A program made the position numbers and the translations under genes. Below are positions 56,343 to 64,000 of a stretch of DNA of 64,000 bases, piece by piece; positions within the stretch are counted from its first letter, which is position 1, and each line of letters begins with the position of its first letter. Under the pieces are notes generated by a model. That model had not been told where the DNA came from. It ran no database searches and was given only the letters and a program-made list of their open reading frames with translations. The stretch is from Pseudoalteromonas xiamenensis (GTDB lineage: Bacteria > Pseudomonadota > Gammaproteobacteria > Enterobacterales > Alteromonadaceae), in contig NZ_CP099917.1 in the NCBI RefSeq assembly GCF_030994125.1, positions 310,001 through 374,000 of the forward strand. The letters are read 5' to 3'.

Positions 56343-58235
56343 TTACTTAGCTAACCAAAGTTGTTCAATTTCACCAAATACGCTTGCATCGTCGATAGTA
56401 GACGGTATTTGTAATGGTTCCCCATCCACAAGTTGTCTCAAATTTTTGCGTAAGATTTTTCCTGATCGTGTTTTTGGCAAACGAGGCACGGTCAAGACCG
56501 TTTTAAGACAGGCAATTGCCCCGATACGAGATCGAATTTCACTTACAATGGAGGCTTCAATCTCTGATGGATCTGCGCGCGTGCCGTCTTTAAGTACAAC
56601 CATCGCAACAGGAAGCTGACCTTTTAATTCATCTTTTGAGGCAAACACAGCGCACTCGGCCACACTCGGATGCGCAGCAACAATTTCTTCCATTTCACCT
56701 GTGGACAATCTATGACCTGCTACGTTAATGACATCATCCGTTCTGCCCATGATAAACAAATAGCCGTCTTCATCGAAATATCCCCCATCGCCTGTTAAAT
56801 AATAACCTGGATAGGCACTTAGATAACTGCTTTCGAATCGCTTCTGGTCGTGCCAAAGCGACGTTAGGCATCCCGGAGGCATTGGTAGTTTAATCACTAC
56901 AGCACCTTGTTCATTGACATCGCATGGGTCGCCTACGGCATCTAGAATGCGCACGTCAAAACCCGGAGTTGGTTTCGTGGCGCTCCCTGGTTTCGTTTCG
57001 AATACATCGAGCCCAACGGGATTACTTGCAATAGCCCAGCCCGTTTCGGTTTGCCACCAATGGTCGATAATGGGCAACTTTGATATTTCACCCAGCCAAT
57101 CATAAGTCGCGGGGTCAAGTCGCTCGCCCGCTAAAAACAAATGCTTTAAGCTACTTGTGTCGTATTTTTTAAAAAGCATCCCTTCTGGGTCTTCTTTTTT
57201 AATTGCTCTAAAGGCTGTCGGTGCACTAAAAAGTGCGTTGACCTTATAGTCTTCAACCACTCGCCAAAATGCACCGGCGTCTGGAGTCCGAACCGGTTTC
57301 CCCTCATATAAAATAGTTGTACAACCATACAATAGTGGCCCGTAAACGATATAAGAATGCCCAACCACCCAACCGATATCTGAAGCAGCCATAAAAACAT
57401 CGCCAGGCTTTACGCCATAGACGGTTTCCATACTGTAATGCAATGCTACTGCGTGCCCGCCATTTTCACGTAACACACCTTTGGGTTTCCCTGTCGTACC
57501 CGATGTATAAAGCACATACAAAGGGTCATTTGCTTTTAAACTGACTGGTTCCGCTTCGATGCCAGATTCACTTAATTGCTTCCAATCAACATCTCGTTCC
57601 GTTTTCATTGTCGCTTTCAAATATGAGCGCTGTAATACTACGCAATGCGAAACTTTATGTGTCGCTTTTTCAAGCGCTTCATCCAGTAAAGGCTTATAAG
57701 CAATTATCCGGTCAATTTCGATTCCACAAGAGGCACTTAGAACGACCTTTGGCTTGGCATCATCGATTCGTACACTAAGTTCGTGAGGCGCAAACCCACC
57801 GAAAACGACTGAATGTATTGCGCCAATGCGTGCACAGGCCAACATGCCGATGACCGCTTCTGGCACCATCGGCATATATATTACGACTCGGTCTCCCTTT
57901 GTGACGCCGAGTGCTTGCAGACCATAAGCAAACTTCGCTACGGCTATTTTTAACTCGTAATAGGTGTAGGATTCTTGTTTTTGTGTCACAGGCGAATCGT
58001 AAATCAACGCGCTCTGATCTCCTCGACCGGATTTAATATGATGGTCGAGCGCCATATAGGACGTATTCATTTCTCCATCACTAAACCAATGATATGACCC
58101 ATCACTCTCTAGAGTGCATCCTGTTTTCGGCATTGCAAACCAAGGAAGACGCTCTGCTTTTTCAAGCCAAAAAGCGTCCGCCTTTTCTATCGATTTTCGA
58201 TATTGATCTTCATACTGTGTTGTCATAATCGTCAT
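56343..58235 (-). CDS. prpE: Propionate-CoA ligase (PrpE-like acyl-CoA synthetase)
   Basis: 630 residues of the AMP-forming acetyl-CoA synthetase group: P-loop YTSGTTGKPKG, WWQTETGWAIAS, GRTDDVINVAGHRLSTGEMEE and the C-terminal acetylatable Lys in TRSGKILRK. The residue pattern after QTETG (TGWAI rather than TGGFM) favours the PrpE/ACSS3 type over acetyl-CoA synthetase. Activates propionate or a short branched acid, complementing the propionyl-CoA-producing valine/isoleucine operon, though no methylcitrate genes are in the window. Start 58235 or 58226. Confidence 0.85.
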   Translation of the reverse strand: MTIMTTQYEDQYRKSIEKADAFWLEKAERLPWFAMPKTGCTLESDGSYHWFSDGEMNTSYMALDHHIKSGRGDQSALIYDSPVTQKQESYTYYELKIAVAKFAYGLQALGVTKGDRVVIYMPMVPEAVIGMLACARIGAIHSVVFGGFAPHELSVRIDDAKPKVVLSASCGIEIDRIIAYKPLLDEALEKATHKVSHCVVLQRSYLKATMKTERDVDWKQLSESGIEAEPVSLKANDPLYVLYTSGTTGKPKGVLRENGGHAVALHYSMETVYGVKPGDVFMAASDIGWVVGHSYIVYGPLLYGCTTILYEGKPVRTPDAGAFWRVVEDYKVNALFSAPTAFRAIKKEDPEGMLFKKYDTSSLKHLFLAGERLDPATYDWLGEISKLPIIDHWWQTETGWAIASNPVGLDVFETKPGSATKPTPGFDVRILDAVGDPCDVNEQGAVVIKLPMPPGCLTSLWHDQKRFESSYLSAYPGYYLTGDGGYFDEDGYLFIMGRTDDVINVAGHRLSTGEMEEIVAAHPSVAECAVFASKDELKGQLPVAMVVLKDGTRADPSEIEASIVSEIRSRIGAIACLKTVLTVPRLPKTRSGKILRKNLRQLVDGEPLQIPSTIDDASVFGEIEQLWLAK

Positions 58236-58329
58236 TCCAATTTGTATTTCCTTTCAAATTAGGTAACGAAAGGATTTCACTCCATTAGACTTTAGGTTAA
58301 CCAGCTCCTGAGAGCCCGCTAAGGTTGAT

Positions 58330-58818
58330 TTAGCGCAAATTTCTCTCGCTTTCTTGGTAGGATTGCTTTTTCACTTTAGAAAGACAATCGAAGAATGTCG
58401 GGTAAATTAGTTTGGCATGCCGAAGATGTGAACGACTCAGCCAGCCAAGACTTGAAGAAAACATACGTAAAAACCAGATTTTGTTACGCTTTTCCAACTT
58501 TCTTTGTTCAGTCAAATTGATTAAGACTTGCTCTGGCATCAAATAAAACGCTTGATTAATCGTCATCACTTCCCTAAGCAAACCATTTAAATCTGCGTTT
58601 GTTAACCTCACAAGGTTGGCCGCTTTTTGAGGTGAGCTATGCAAAATGGTGTCCATCAAACTAGCACTGTATTGTGAAAGCACTTGGTCTCGCTTTATTC
58701 GGTATTGCCCAAGCCGCCCACTACACTCTCTTAAAACCTGACGAATAAATTCGTACAGAATAATCTCATCTCGTTTAAGCGTCGCGGTAGTTTCAAAATT
58801 AATTTCAATGTCATTCAT
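58330..58818 (-). CDS. Unrecognised protein, 162 residues
   Basis: A basic, mostly helical protein: MNDIEINFETTATLKRDEIILYEFIRQVLRECSGRLGQYRIKRDQVLSQYSASL, then LVRLTNADLNGLLREVMTINQAFYLMPEQVLINLTEQRKLEKRNKIWFLRMF. No signal peptide or membrane helix is evident and no family is recognised. It is divergent from the acyl-CoA synthetase gene with a 203-bp gap that holds a long inverted repeat. A regulatory or DNA/RNA-associated role would be a guess. Confidence 0.6.
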   Translation of the reverse strand: MNDIEINFETTATLKRDEIILYEFIRQVLRECSGRLGQYRIKRDQVLSQYSASLMDTILHSSPQKAANLVRLTNADLNGLLREVMTINQAFYLMPEQVLINLTEQRKLEKRNKIWFLRMFSSSLGWLSRSHLRHAKLIYPTFFDCLSKVKKQSYQESERNLR

Positions 58819-58885
58819 ACTTTCATTCCTTGATTGTTAAATGCGCCAAAGAGACTAGAACAAAAGCACGGAGACGCAAGTTAAA

Positions 58886-58935
58886 AAGACTAAAATTTCA
58901 TTTTTGTTACAAATATCGTTTAGCCTTTTAGTCTT
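58886..58935. repeat. Inverted repeat in a divergent promoter region
   Basis: AAGACTAAAA (58886-58895) and TTTTAGTCTT (58926-58935) are perfect 10-bp arms with a 30-nt loop, between the unassigned 162-residue gene and the acyl-CoA synthetase gene. It may be an operator pair or a leader stem-loop. Confidence 0.55.
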
Positions 58936-58962
58936 ATTTCAATTATTTTTGTCGACAAATAC

Positions 58963-58991
58963 TTGCAAAAACATCGTAACTCTAATTATCT
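58963..58991 (+). promoter_or_regulatory. Probable promoter of the acyl-CoA synthetase gene
   Basis: TTGCAA (58963-58968) and TTATCT (58986-58991) are separated by 17 bp, and the ATG follows 31 bp later. Confidence 0.45.
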
Positions 58992-59021
58992 AGCAATGGA
59001 CATTTCGAAAAGGATTAATTT

Positions 59022-60725
59022 ATGGAAGTTAAAAATGACATACCTTGTGAGAGCCTTAGTTACAGTAGCGGCCGAACAGACACACCACTTAACTATCAAA
59101 CAATTGGTGATTACCTTGAATCTATTGTCGACACTTCCCCTGAATCTGATGCAATTATTGTAAGCCATCAAAATGTCCGATTAAGCTATCGCGACTATCT
59201 AAAGAAAATAAATCAAGTGGCAGCAAGTTTAGTTTCATTGGGCGTAAAACCAGGTGACCGTGTTGGAATTTGGTCACCGAACAACATTGAGTGGTCGCTC
59301 ATTCAGTTCGCGACTGCAAAAATTGGCGCAATCATGGTTTGCATAAATCCCGCCTATCGCCCAGATGAACTAGAATTTGCAATAAACAACGTATCATGCA
59401 GCGTATTAGTCATGGCGAATCGATTCAAAAACAGCAATTATGTTGAAATGTTAGAATCGCTGGCACCTGAAATCCGACAACTTGGCATTGATCAACTGAA
59501 CGCTGAAAAACTTCCATCCCTTAAACATATCATCACCATCGAACAGACGCCGTTGGACTGTATGATGAGTTTTGACGAGTTTCTAACGCGTGCAAGTGAC
59601 CTTGACCATTTAAAGGCGCGTGAATTTGCCAGCACATTAACCTGCTTAGACCCCATCAATATTCAATTTACCTCTGGTACTACGGGACGCCCTAAAGGAG
59701 CAACACTCAGTCATTTCAATATTCTAAACAATGCGCGTTTAGTGGCAGATGCAATGAACCTCTCTTCGTCAGATAGACTTTGCATTCCTGTTCCACTGTA
59801 TCATTGCTTCGGAATGGTTTTGGGAAATTTAGTTTGCATGAGTGTTGGTGCGTGTGCCGTTTTTCCTAATGATTCATTTGACCCAGAAATTACACTTCGG
59901 GTCGTTGAATCAGAACAATGTACCGGACTTCATGGCGTACCCACTATGTTCATTGCAGAACTCGAGCTCCCAAATTTTCATTCGTTTGATTTGAGCACAT
60001 TGAGGACCGGTATTATGGCCGGTGCTACATGCCCTGAAAAAGTGATGCGACTCGTCCAAGAAAAAATGCACATGAAAGAAGTGCTGATTGGCTATGGGCA
60101 AACCGAGTGCAGCCCTATCAACCATATTACCAGTATTGATTCTCCTCTTGAAAAAAGGGTGAACACCGTTGGAAAAACGATGCCACACACACAGGTAAAA
60201 ATCGTTGATGAATCCGGAAATTTGGTATCACGAGGTAATCCTGGAGAACTACTCGCCAAAGGTTATTGCGTAATGGCTGAATATTGGGAAGACCCTGACA
60301 AAACGGCTGCAACTATTGACGCGCAGGGTTGGCTACATTCTGGTGATCTTGCTGTAATGGACACCGAAGGATACGTTCAAATCGTCGGCCGTATTAAAGA
60401 TTTAATCATTCGTGGCGGGGAAAATATCTACCCACGAGAAATAGAAGAAACACTTTATCACCTTGAACAGATCCAGGATGCTGCCGTGTTCGCCGTAAAA
60501 GATGAACGCTATGGAGAAGCAGTATGTGCATGGCTGCAACTAAAACCTGGGCATTACATTTCAGAAGAAGAGGTAATAACTTATTTAAAAGACAAGTTAG
60601 CCTACTTCAAAGTCCCTAAATTCATTCGTTTTGTTGATGAATATCCTATGACTGTCACCGGAAAACTCCAGAAGTTTAAAATGCGCCATATAATGGAAGA
60701 TGAACTGTCTTCAGAATCGACCTAA
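59022..60725 (+). CDS. Acyl-CoA synthetase, AMP-binding (ACSF2/medium-chain type)
   Basis: 567 residues: P-loop FTSGTTGRPKGAT, PLYHCFGMVLGNLVCM, GYGQTECSP, HSGDLAVMDTEGYVQIVGRIKDLIIRGGENIYPREIEE and the C-terminal catalytic Lys in TVTGKLQKFKMR. The pattern GIMAGATCPEKVM and YHCFGMV is typical of the ACSF2/fatty-acyl-CoA synthase group. It probably activates medium-chain or branched fatty acids. ATG 59022 has AAAGGA upstream. No partner genes lie in the same transcript. Confidence 0.88.
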   Translation: MEVKNDIPCESLSYSSGRTDTPLNYQTIGDYLESIVDTSPESDAIIVSHQNVRLSYRDYLKKINQVAASLVSLGVKPGDRVGIWSPNNIEWSLIQFATAKIGAIMVCINPAYRPDELEFAINNVSCSVLVMANRFKNSNYVEMLESLAPEIRQLGIDQLNAEKLPSLKHIITIEQTPLDCMMSFDEFLTRASDLDHLKAREFASTLTCLDPINIQFTSGTTGRPKGATLSHFNILNNARLVADAMNLSSSDRLCIPVPLYHCFGMVLGNLVCMSVGACAVFPNDSFDPEITLRVVESEQCTGLHGVPTMFIAELELPNFHSFDLSTLRTGIMAGATCPEKVMRLVQEKMHMKEVLIGYGQTECSPINHITSIDSPLEKRVNTVGKTMPHTQVKIVDESGNLVSRGNPGELLAKGYCVMAEYWEDPDKTAATIDAQGWLHSGDLAVMDTEGYVQIVGRIKDLIIRGGENIYPREIEETLYHLEQIQDAAVFAVKDERYGEAVCAWLQLKPGHYISEEEVITYLKDKLAYFKVPKFIRFVDEYPMTVTGKLQKFKMRHIMEDELSSEST

Positions 60726-60760
60726 CAACGCTGTATTTAAGTGAAGATTAACTTAAATAA

Positions 60761-60792
60761 AAAGGCGCAGTCTCATAAAAGACGGCGCCTTT
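60761..60792. terminator. Bidirectional terminator between the acyl-CoA synthetase and fabY
   Basis: AAAGGCGC (60761-60768) with GCGCCTTT (60785-60792), plus inner GTCT/AGAC pairing. The minus-strand side has a strong T-rich tail, so it mainly ends fabY. A second AT-rich dyad lies just upstream at 60735-60758 (ATTTAAGT/ACTTAAAT). Confidence 0.8.
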
Positions 60793-60813
60793 GCTTTGCT
60801 TAACATTAATTTT

Positions 60814-62715
60814 TTACTTACTGATATCTGAATACGGGTTTTCTACTCGAAGCGATACGGGTTTATCAAACCCAGGTAAAGTGAGCGTATCTGCAGTAAT
60901 AACGAGTCCAGCTTCGTCAATCATGCCATCGCCAAAACGATAAATTAGTTCATATTTGCCATTGTTCGCATCCGCGCGATATTGTTCCTGTGCTTTTAAT
61001 GTTTGCTCTTTGGCAACATCGTATTGTTGCAGCTTTTCGACACTGTAGCGCTTTGCTAGCATGTTTTTCGTTAACGCTGGCGAAAACACGGTCGCTGTCG
61101 CATTATTACCACCAAAGCCCTTAGAGTTTATAAAAGCAATGTCTTGAGGTTCGCATTCATAATGGTTTGTACGAATATCTAAATGCTCAGCATGGACGTC
61201 ATCAGCTACTTTATCGATGGTGGTAATACCCGGCATAATGTTGTGCGCAAATACGCCTAAAGCCATAGCTAATTGGTCGCCGCTCGCAGGTGCGATGGTA
61301 TGTCCTACATACGCTTTCGGTGCCGCGACTTTCCAACCTTCAATGGCGAATGATTCGGCAATTTTATGATAAATAGCAGATTCAGTGACACGGTTTTGTG
61401 GCGTACTTGAACCGTGTGCAAGAATAAAACTGCGTTTTTGTACGCGTTCAACGCCTGCAATTTGAGACGCTAGGGCAACCGATTTTGCCATGGTGATATA
61501 GTTGCCAGGCCCCGGAGCGGTAATCGACTTCTTTATTCCGTCCGCATTGACATATACATCTGCAACCGAACCCAAAATATCAGCACCGAGTTCAAGCGCC
61601 AACGCATCATCCATTAATATTGCAACTTGCGCGCCTTCACCTATTGTGAAACCGCAGTTTTCACCAAATGGACGACTCGTTCTTCGATAATCAACTTGGT
61701 CTGTATTGTCGAGCTTGCGTAAACCTTCTTCATTCGCTAGAGCTGACATGTTGCCAAACCCTTCCACGATTTCTGGTGTAACGGCACATTCAACACTCGC
61801 AACAACGGCAACTCGCGTACGACCAGCTTGAATATCATTTACTGCTGCGCGCAAGTTATATAAAAAGGTTGCGCATGCCCCTGACGTAGTAAATGTTGTA
61901 CCAACGTTGCCTGTTACGTAAGCATTAATAAAGTCCGTGCTCATGGTGTTTAAACCCAACGCTAGCTGTTTAGTGCTAACGCGGTCACCTAGAAGTCGGC
62001 TTTTTAACAAACCGCCAAACCCTTCTTCATTCACTTGACCTGCAACAGACGCTGAATACGTGCCTATTTTATCTGGCTCCACGCTATTCATCACAGTGGT
62101 CCAGTCTAAACCTGTAGAACGAATTGCATCCGTTGCCGCAAAAATAGTCGCTTGCAAGCCTCGCGGTTGATAACGGCTGTTATATAAATTTGCCGGTTCA
62201 AAACCTGTAGGCAGCTGACCTGCTGCCTTTATAGGGTTGTCACGGTAAGTATCGTGTTTAACTTCCACCAATCCCTGAATGGTCACCTTTACTTCTTTTC
62301 CTTCGATTTCTTCCACTGTCCAGTTGTTTGGAATAGGATTTGGAAGATCACGCTGTTTTACAGTAAAACAAATAGGTGTAGATTCATCACTGGTAAGCGT
62401 CATACGCTGATGACCATGAGTTGCATCAACGTCAAAATGGTTCTTTTCAATTTTGCGAATTAGCGTACCGTCTAAGATTTGTTGACCTAGTTTTTTTTCT
62501 ATTTCATCAACGCCGATTGGTTCACCTGAGGCTTGTACGTATTCGCCATTTTCAATGCGCACCAGATTCATCAATGTTGCTAAACCTAAAAACGTTTCTT
62601 TTTTCTCTTGCTCGTCAAGCGTATTCAATACAATTCGTCTAAATCCTTGATGGAATGAAGTGCGACCCGCCGCATTAATCCCACCCATACCAACGATCAC
62701 TGGTAATGCTGTCAT
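60814..62715 (-). CDS. fabY: Beta-ketoacyl-ACP synthase FabY-like
   Basis: 633 residues, matching the long FabY type known from Pseudomonas aeruginosa, where it starts fatty acid synthesis by condensing acetyl-CoA with malonyl-ACP. The N-terminus LPVIVGMGGINAAGRTSFHQGFRR is characteristic. Catalytic residues: Cys281 in TTSGACATFLYN, His434 in LAHGSSTPQNRVTE and His472 in YVGHTIAPASGDQ. The frame extends to 62751 but ATG 62715 gives the FabY N-terminus. It is divergent from a DJ-1/AraC regulator, with a perfect palindrome between them. Confidence 0.88.
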   Translation of the reverse strand: MTALPVIVGMGGINAAGRTSFHQGFRRIVLNTLDEQEKKETFLGLATLMNLVRIENGEYVQASGEPIGVDEIEKKLGQQILDGTLIRKIEKNHFDVDATHGHQRMTLTSDESTPICFTVKQRDLPNPIPNNWTVEEIEGKEVKVTIQGLVEVKHDTYRDNPIKAAGQLPTGFEPANLYNSRYQPRGLQATIFAATDAIRSTGLDWTTVMNSVEPDKIGTYSASVAGQVNEEGFGGLLKSRLLGDRVSTKQLALGLNTMSTDFINAYVTGNVGTTFTTSGACATFLYNLRAAVNDIQAGRTRVAVVASVECAVTPEIVEGFGNMSALANEEGLRKLDNTDQVDYRRTSRPFGENCGFTIGEGAQVAILMDDALALELGADILGSVADVYVNADGIKKSITAPGPGNYITMAKSVALASQIAGVERVQKRSFILAHGSSTPQNRVTESAIYHKIAESFAIEGWKVAAPKAYVGHTIAPASGDQLAMALGVFAHNIMPGITTIDKVADDVHAEHLDIRTNHYECEPQDIAFINSKGFGGNNATATVFSPALTKNMLAKRYSVEKLQQYDVAKEQTLKAQEQYRADANNGKYELIYRFGDGMIDEAGLVITADTLTLPGFDKPVSLRVENPYSDISK

Positions 62716-62763
62716 TTCTGAACCCAACGTAATTACTACTATGACTAACATTGTAAATGCTTT

Positions 62764-62779
62764 ATGATGGCACCATCAT
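62764..62779. promoter_or_regulatory. Perfect 16-bp palindrome in the fabY/regulator gap
   Basis: ATGATGG (62764-62770) and CCATCAT (62773-62779) are separated by CA. It lies 49 bp before the fabY start and 60 bp before the regulator start, a good place for an operator. The binding protein is unknown. Confidence 0.5.
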
Positions 62780-62838
62780 GCATATACAGCCACACAACAA
62801 CCATTTTAGGCCATATCTAACTGGTCAGAGGATTTGAT

Positions 62839-63833
62839 ATGTCTGCAATAAACGTGGCGTTCGTCGTCTATGAACAAATGTTGGTCACAAGTTTAACCCT
62901 GCCTATTGAAATGCTTAAGGCTGGAGAAGCGTTTGCAAAGAGACACAGTAATAGAAAAACTTTTCGTATACTTGATATTCAATTAGTAAGCGAAATGGGC
63001 CGAACCATTCCAAGTATTATCAGTGCTCCAATCCCAACCACTCCGATTGCCAATGCAAATCAACAGCAAGACTTCATAATAACCCCGAGTATTTGGCGAA
63101 ATCCGCGTCCAGTACTTCGCAATTCTGCAGGTTCAATTGATTGGTTGAACAAACAATGGGGGGTGGTGCGACGTTAATCGGTGTTGGTACAGGGGTTTGC
63201 CTTATTGCAGAAACCACTCTACTCGATTCACATCCAGCGACAACACATTGGCATTATGCATCGCAGTTTAAGCGTGATTACCCAAAGGTTGATTTAAAGC
63301 CCGATTACTTTATTACTCAATCTGAAAGGATGTATACCGTCGCAAGTTTAAATGCGCTTGCCGATGTCATCGTCCACCTGATTTCTCAAATATATGGAGC
63401 GTCAGCAGCTCAACACGTTCAACGTAATTTTTCTCATGAAGTACGAAAGCCATATGAAGAACAGCGATTTCTTGAAGGAGGTAGTGATAGGCACCCAGAT
63501 GAGCTCATCGCGGATATCCAATTTTGGCTTAAATCCAATATGCATGAAGAAATCTCATTTCGTGAAGTTGCCGCACAGTTTGGCATTTCCTATCGCACGA
63601 TGACACGCCGATTTAATCAAGCGATTGCTTTATCACCGCTGGAATATCTTCAAAAAATCCGCATTCAGGCCGCGACTGATTTACTGGCCGGTTCGAATCT
63701 AGAAATTCAAGAAGTTGCGATCGCGGTGGGATTTTCGAGTCAAGGTCAACTTACTCGATTATTCAAAGCTTATCTCGGGCAAACACCAAGCGAATATAGA
63801 AAAGTAGTCAGGAAAAAACTTTTCTCTCAGTAA
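62839..63833 (+). pseudogene. DJ-1/PfpI-AraC (GlxA-type) regulator gene with a frameshift
   Basis: The first frame (62839-63177) encodes the start of a DJ-1/PfpI domain (SAINVAFVVYEQMLVTSLTLPIEMLKAGEAFA) up to DWLNKQW, then goes out of frame and stops. The neighbouring frame (to 63833) continues the family sequence without loss: GGGATLIGVGTGVCLIAETTLLDS, PATTHWHYASQFKRDYP, and an intact AraC HTH pair at the C-terminus (ISFREVAAQFGISYRTMTRRF; EIQEVAIAVGFSSQGQLTRLFKAYLGQTPSEYRK). One extra G in the run TGGGGGGT (about 63157-63164) would give one 331-residue protein. It is a true pseudogene or a homopolymer error. Divergent from fabY. Confidence 0.85.
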
Positions 63834-63851
63834 ACTTAAAAACAGAAAAAC

Positions 63852-64000
63852 TTAGAGTACCGCTTCAATCGTGAGTAATTTATTACCATTTGCAAAAGTG
63901 TGAAAAACTTCGTCGCCCTCTTCCATTCCCGCTAATTTACGGCCCATTGGGGAGGCAGGCGTTATTGTCCAAACTACACGGTTTTTGTATTCCAGTTTTA
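63852..64000 (-). CDS. GreA/GreB family transcription elongation factor, partial
   Basis: The 5' part lies beyond the window; about 49 C-terminal residues are visible on the minus strand, ending at the stop 63854-63852. They read RVVWTITPASPMGRKLAGMEEGDEV then a final strand, the FKBP-like C-terminal domain of GreA/GreB proteins (compare ISVDSPMARALL...GDEV). The GreA, GreB or Rnk-like subtype cannot be decided without the coiled-coil N-terminus. It is convergent with the AraC-type gene 18 bp away. Confidence 0.8.
   Translation of the reverse strand, partial: KLEYKNRVVWTITPASPMGRKLAGMEEGDEVFHTFANGNKLLTIEAVL

Noticed and set aside
63141..63833. Independent 230-residue AraC regulator starting at 63141
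   Set aside because: Its beginning duplicates the end of the upstream frame, and it lacks a ribosome site; the two frames join into one known protein type.

Overview
The window looks like ordinary chromosome from a moderate/low-GC marine gammaproteobacterium of the Alteromonadales, most likely close to Pseudoalteromonas. This rests on gene content: DUF3010, CsiV next to mfd, a LiuR-type branched-chain acid locus, FabY, RoxA/YcfD, mnmA-hflD-purB and lolCDE. No rRNA, tRNA, CRISPR array, insertion sequence, prophage or defence island was seen.

Layout. 1-1.3 kb: the 3' end of a DUF3010 gene, then a yybP-ykoY-type manganese riboswitch leader in front of a TMEM165/MneA-type Mn2+ exporter. 1.3-8.5 kb: an ABC exporter, a TetR regulator and a divergent RND efflux operon (lipoprotein adaptor plus HAE1 pump) with a two-copy operator-like repeat between them. 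8.5-15.8 kb: a PilZ-like protein, agmatine to putrescine conversion (aguA, aguB), mfd, csiV and a small lipoprotein. 15.8-24.7 kb: an accessory stretch with an AEC transporter, a deaminase, an Asp/Glu racemase paired with a frameshifted cupin gene, dbpA, GNATs, an SRPBCC protein, a 348-residue protein I cannot assign, a tautomerase and a PD40 propeller protein.

24.8-41.2 kb is the main metabolic block. A minus-strand operon (thiolase, mmsA, acyl-CoA dehydrogenase, enoyl-CoA hydratase, 3-hydroxyisobutyryl-CoA hydrolase, mmsB, SDR) degrades valine and isoleucine acyl-CoAs. A divergent plus-strand operon (liuR, liuA-liuE) degrades isovaleryl-CoA from leucine to acetyl-CoA and acetoacetate. The following CoA-transferase pair turns acetoacetate into acetoacetyl-CoA, which the thiolase can split. 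Two LiuR-like dyads lie in the 395-bp gap between the operons.

41.3-54.5 kb: LysR/azoreductase, a GNAT, a CSS-EAL c-di-GMP phosphodiesterase, rluE, mnmA-hflD-purB, a ribosomal oxygenase, a GNAT, a DUF4826-like protein and lolCDE. 54.6-64 kb: a SulP transporter, a propionate-CoA ligase, an unassigned 162-residue protein, an acyl-CoA synthetase, fabY, a divergent DJ-1/AraC regulator broken by one frameshift, and the 3' end of a GreA/GreB gene.

No new multi-gene system is convincingly visible. The most useful observations are the riboswitch leader, the operator-like repeats, two single-base frameshifts in short G-rich runs (possible sequencing errors), and the unassigned genes. Many starts were moved downstream of the longest reading frame where a Shine-Dalgarno sequence or family N-terminus supports it.
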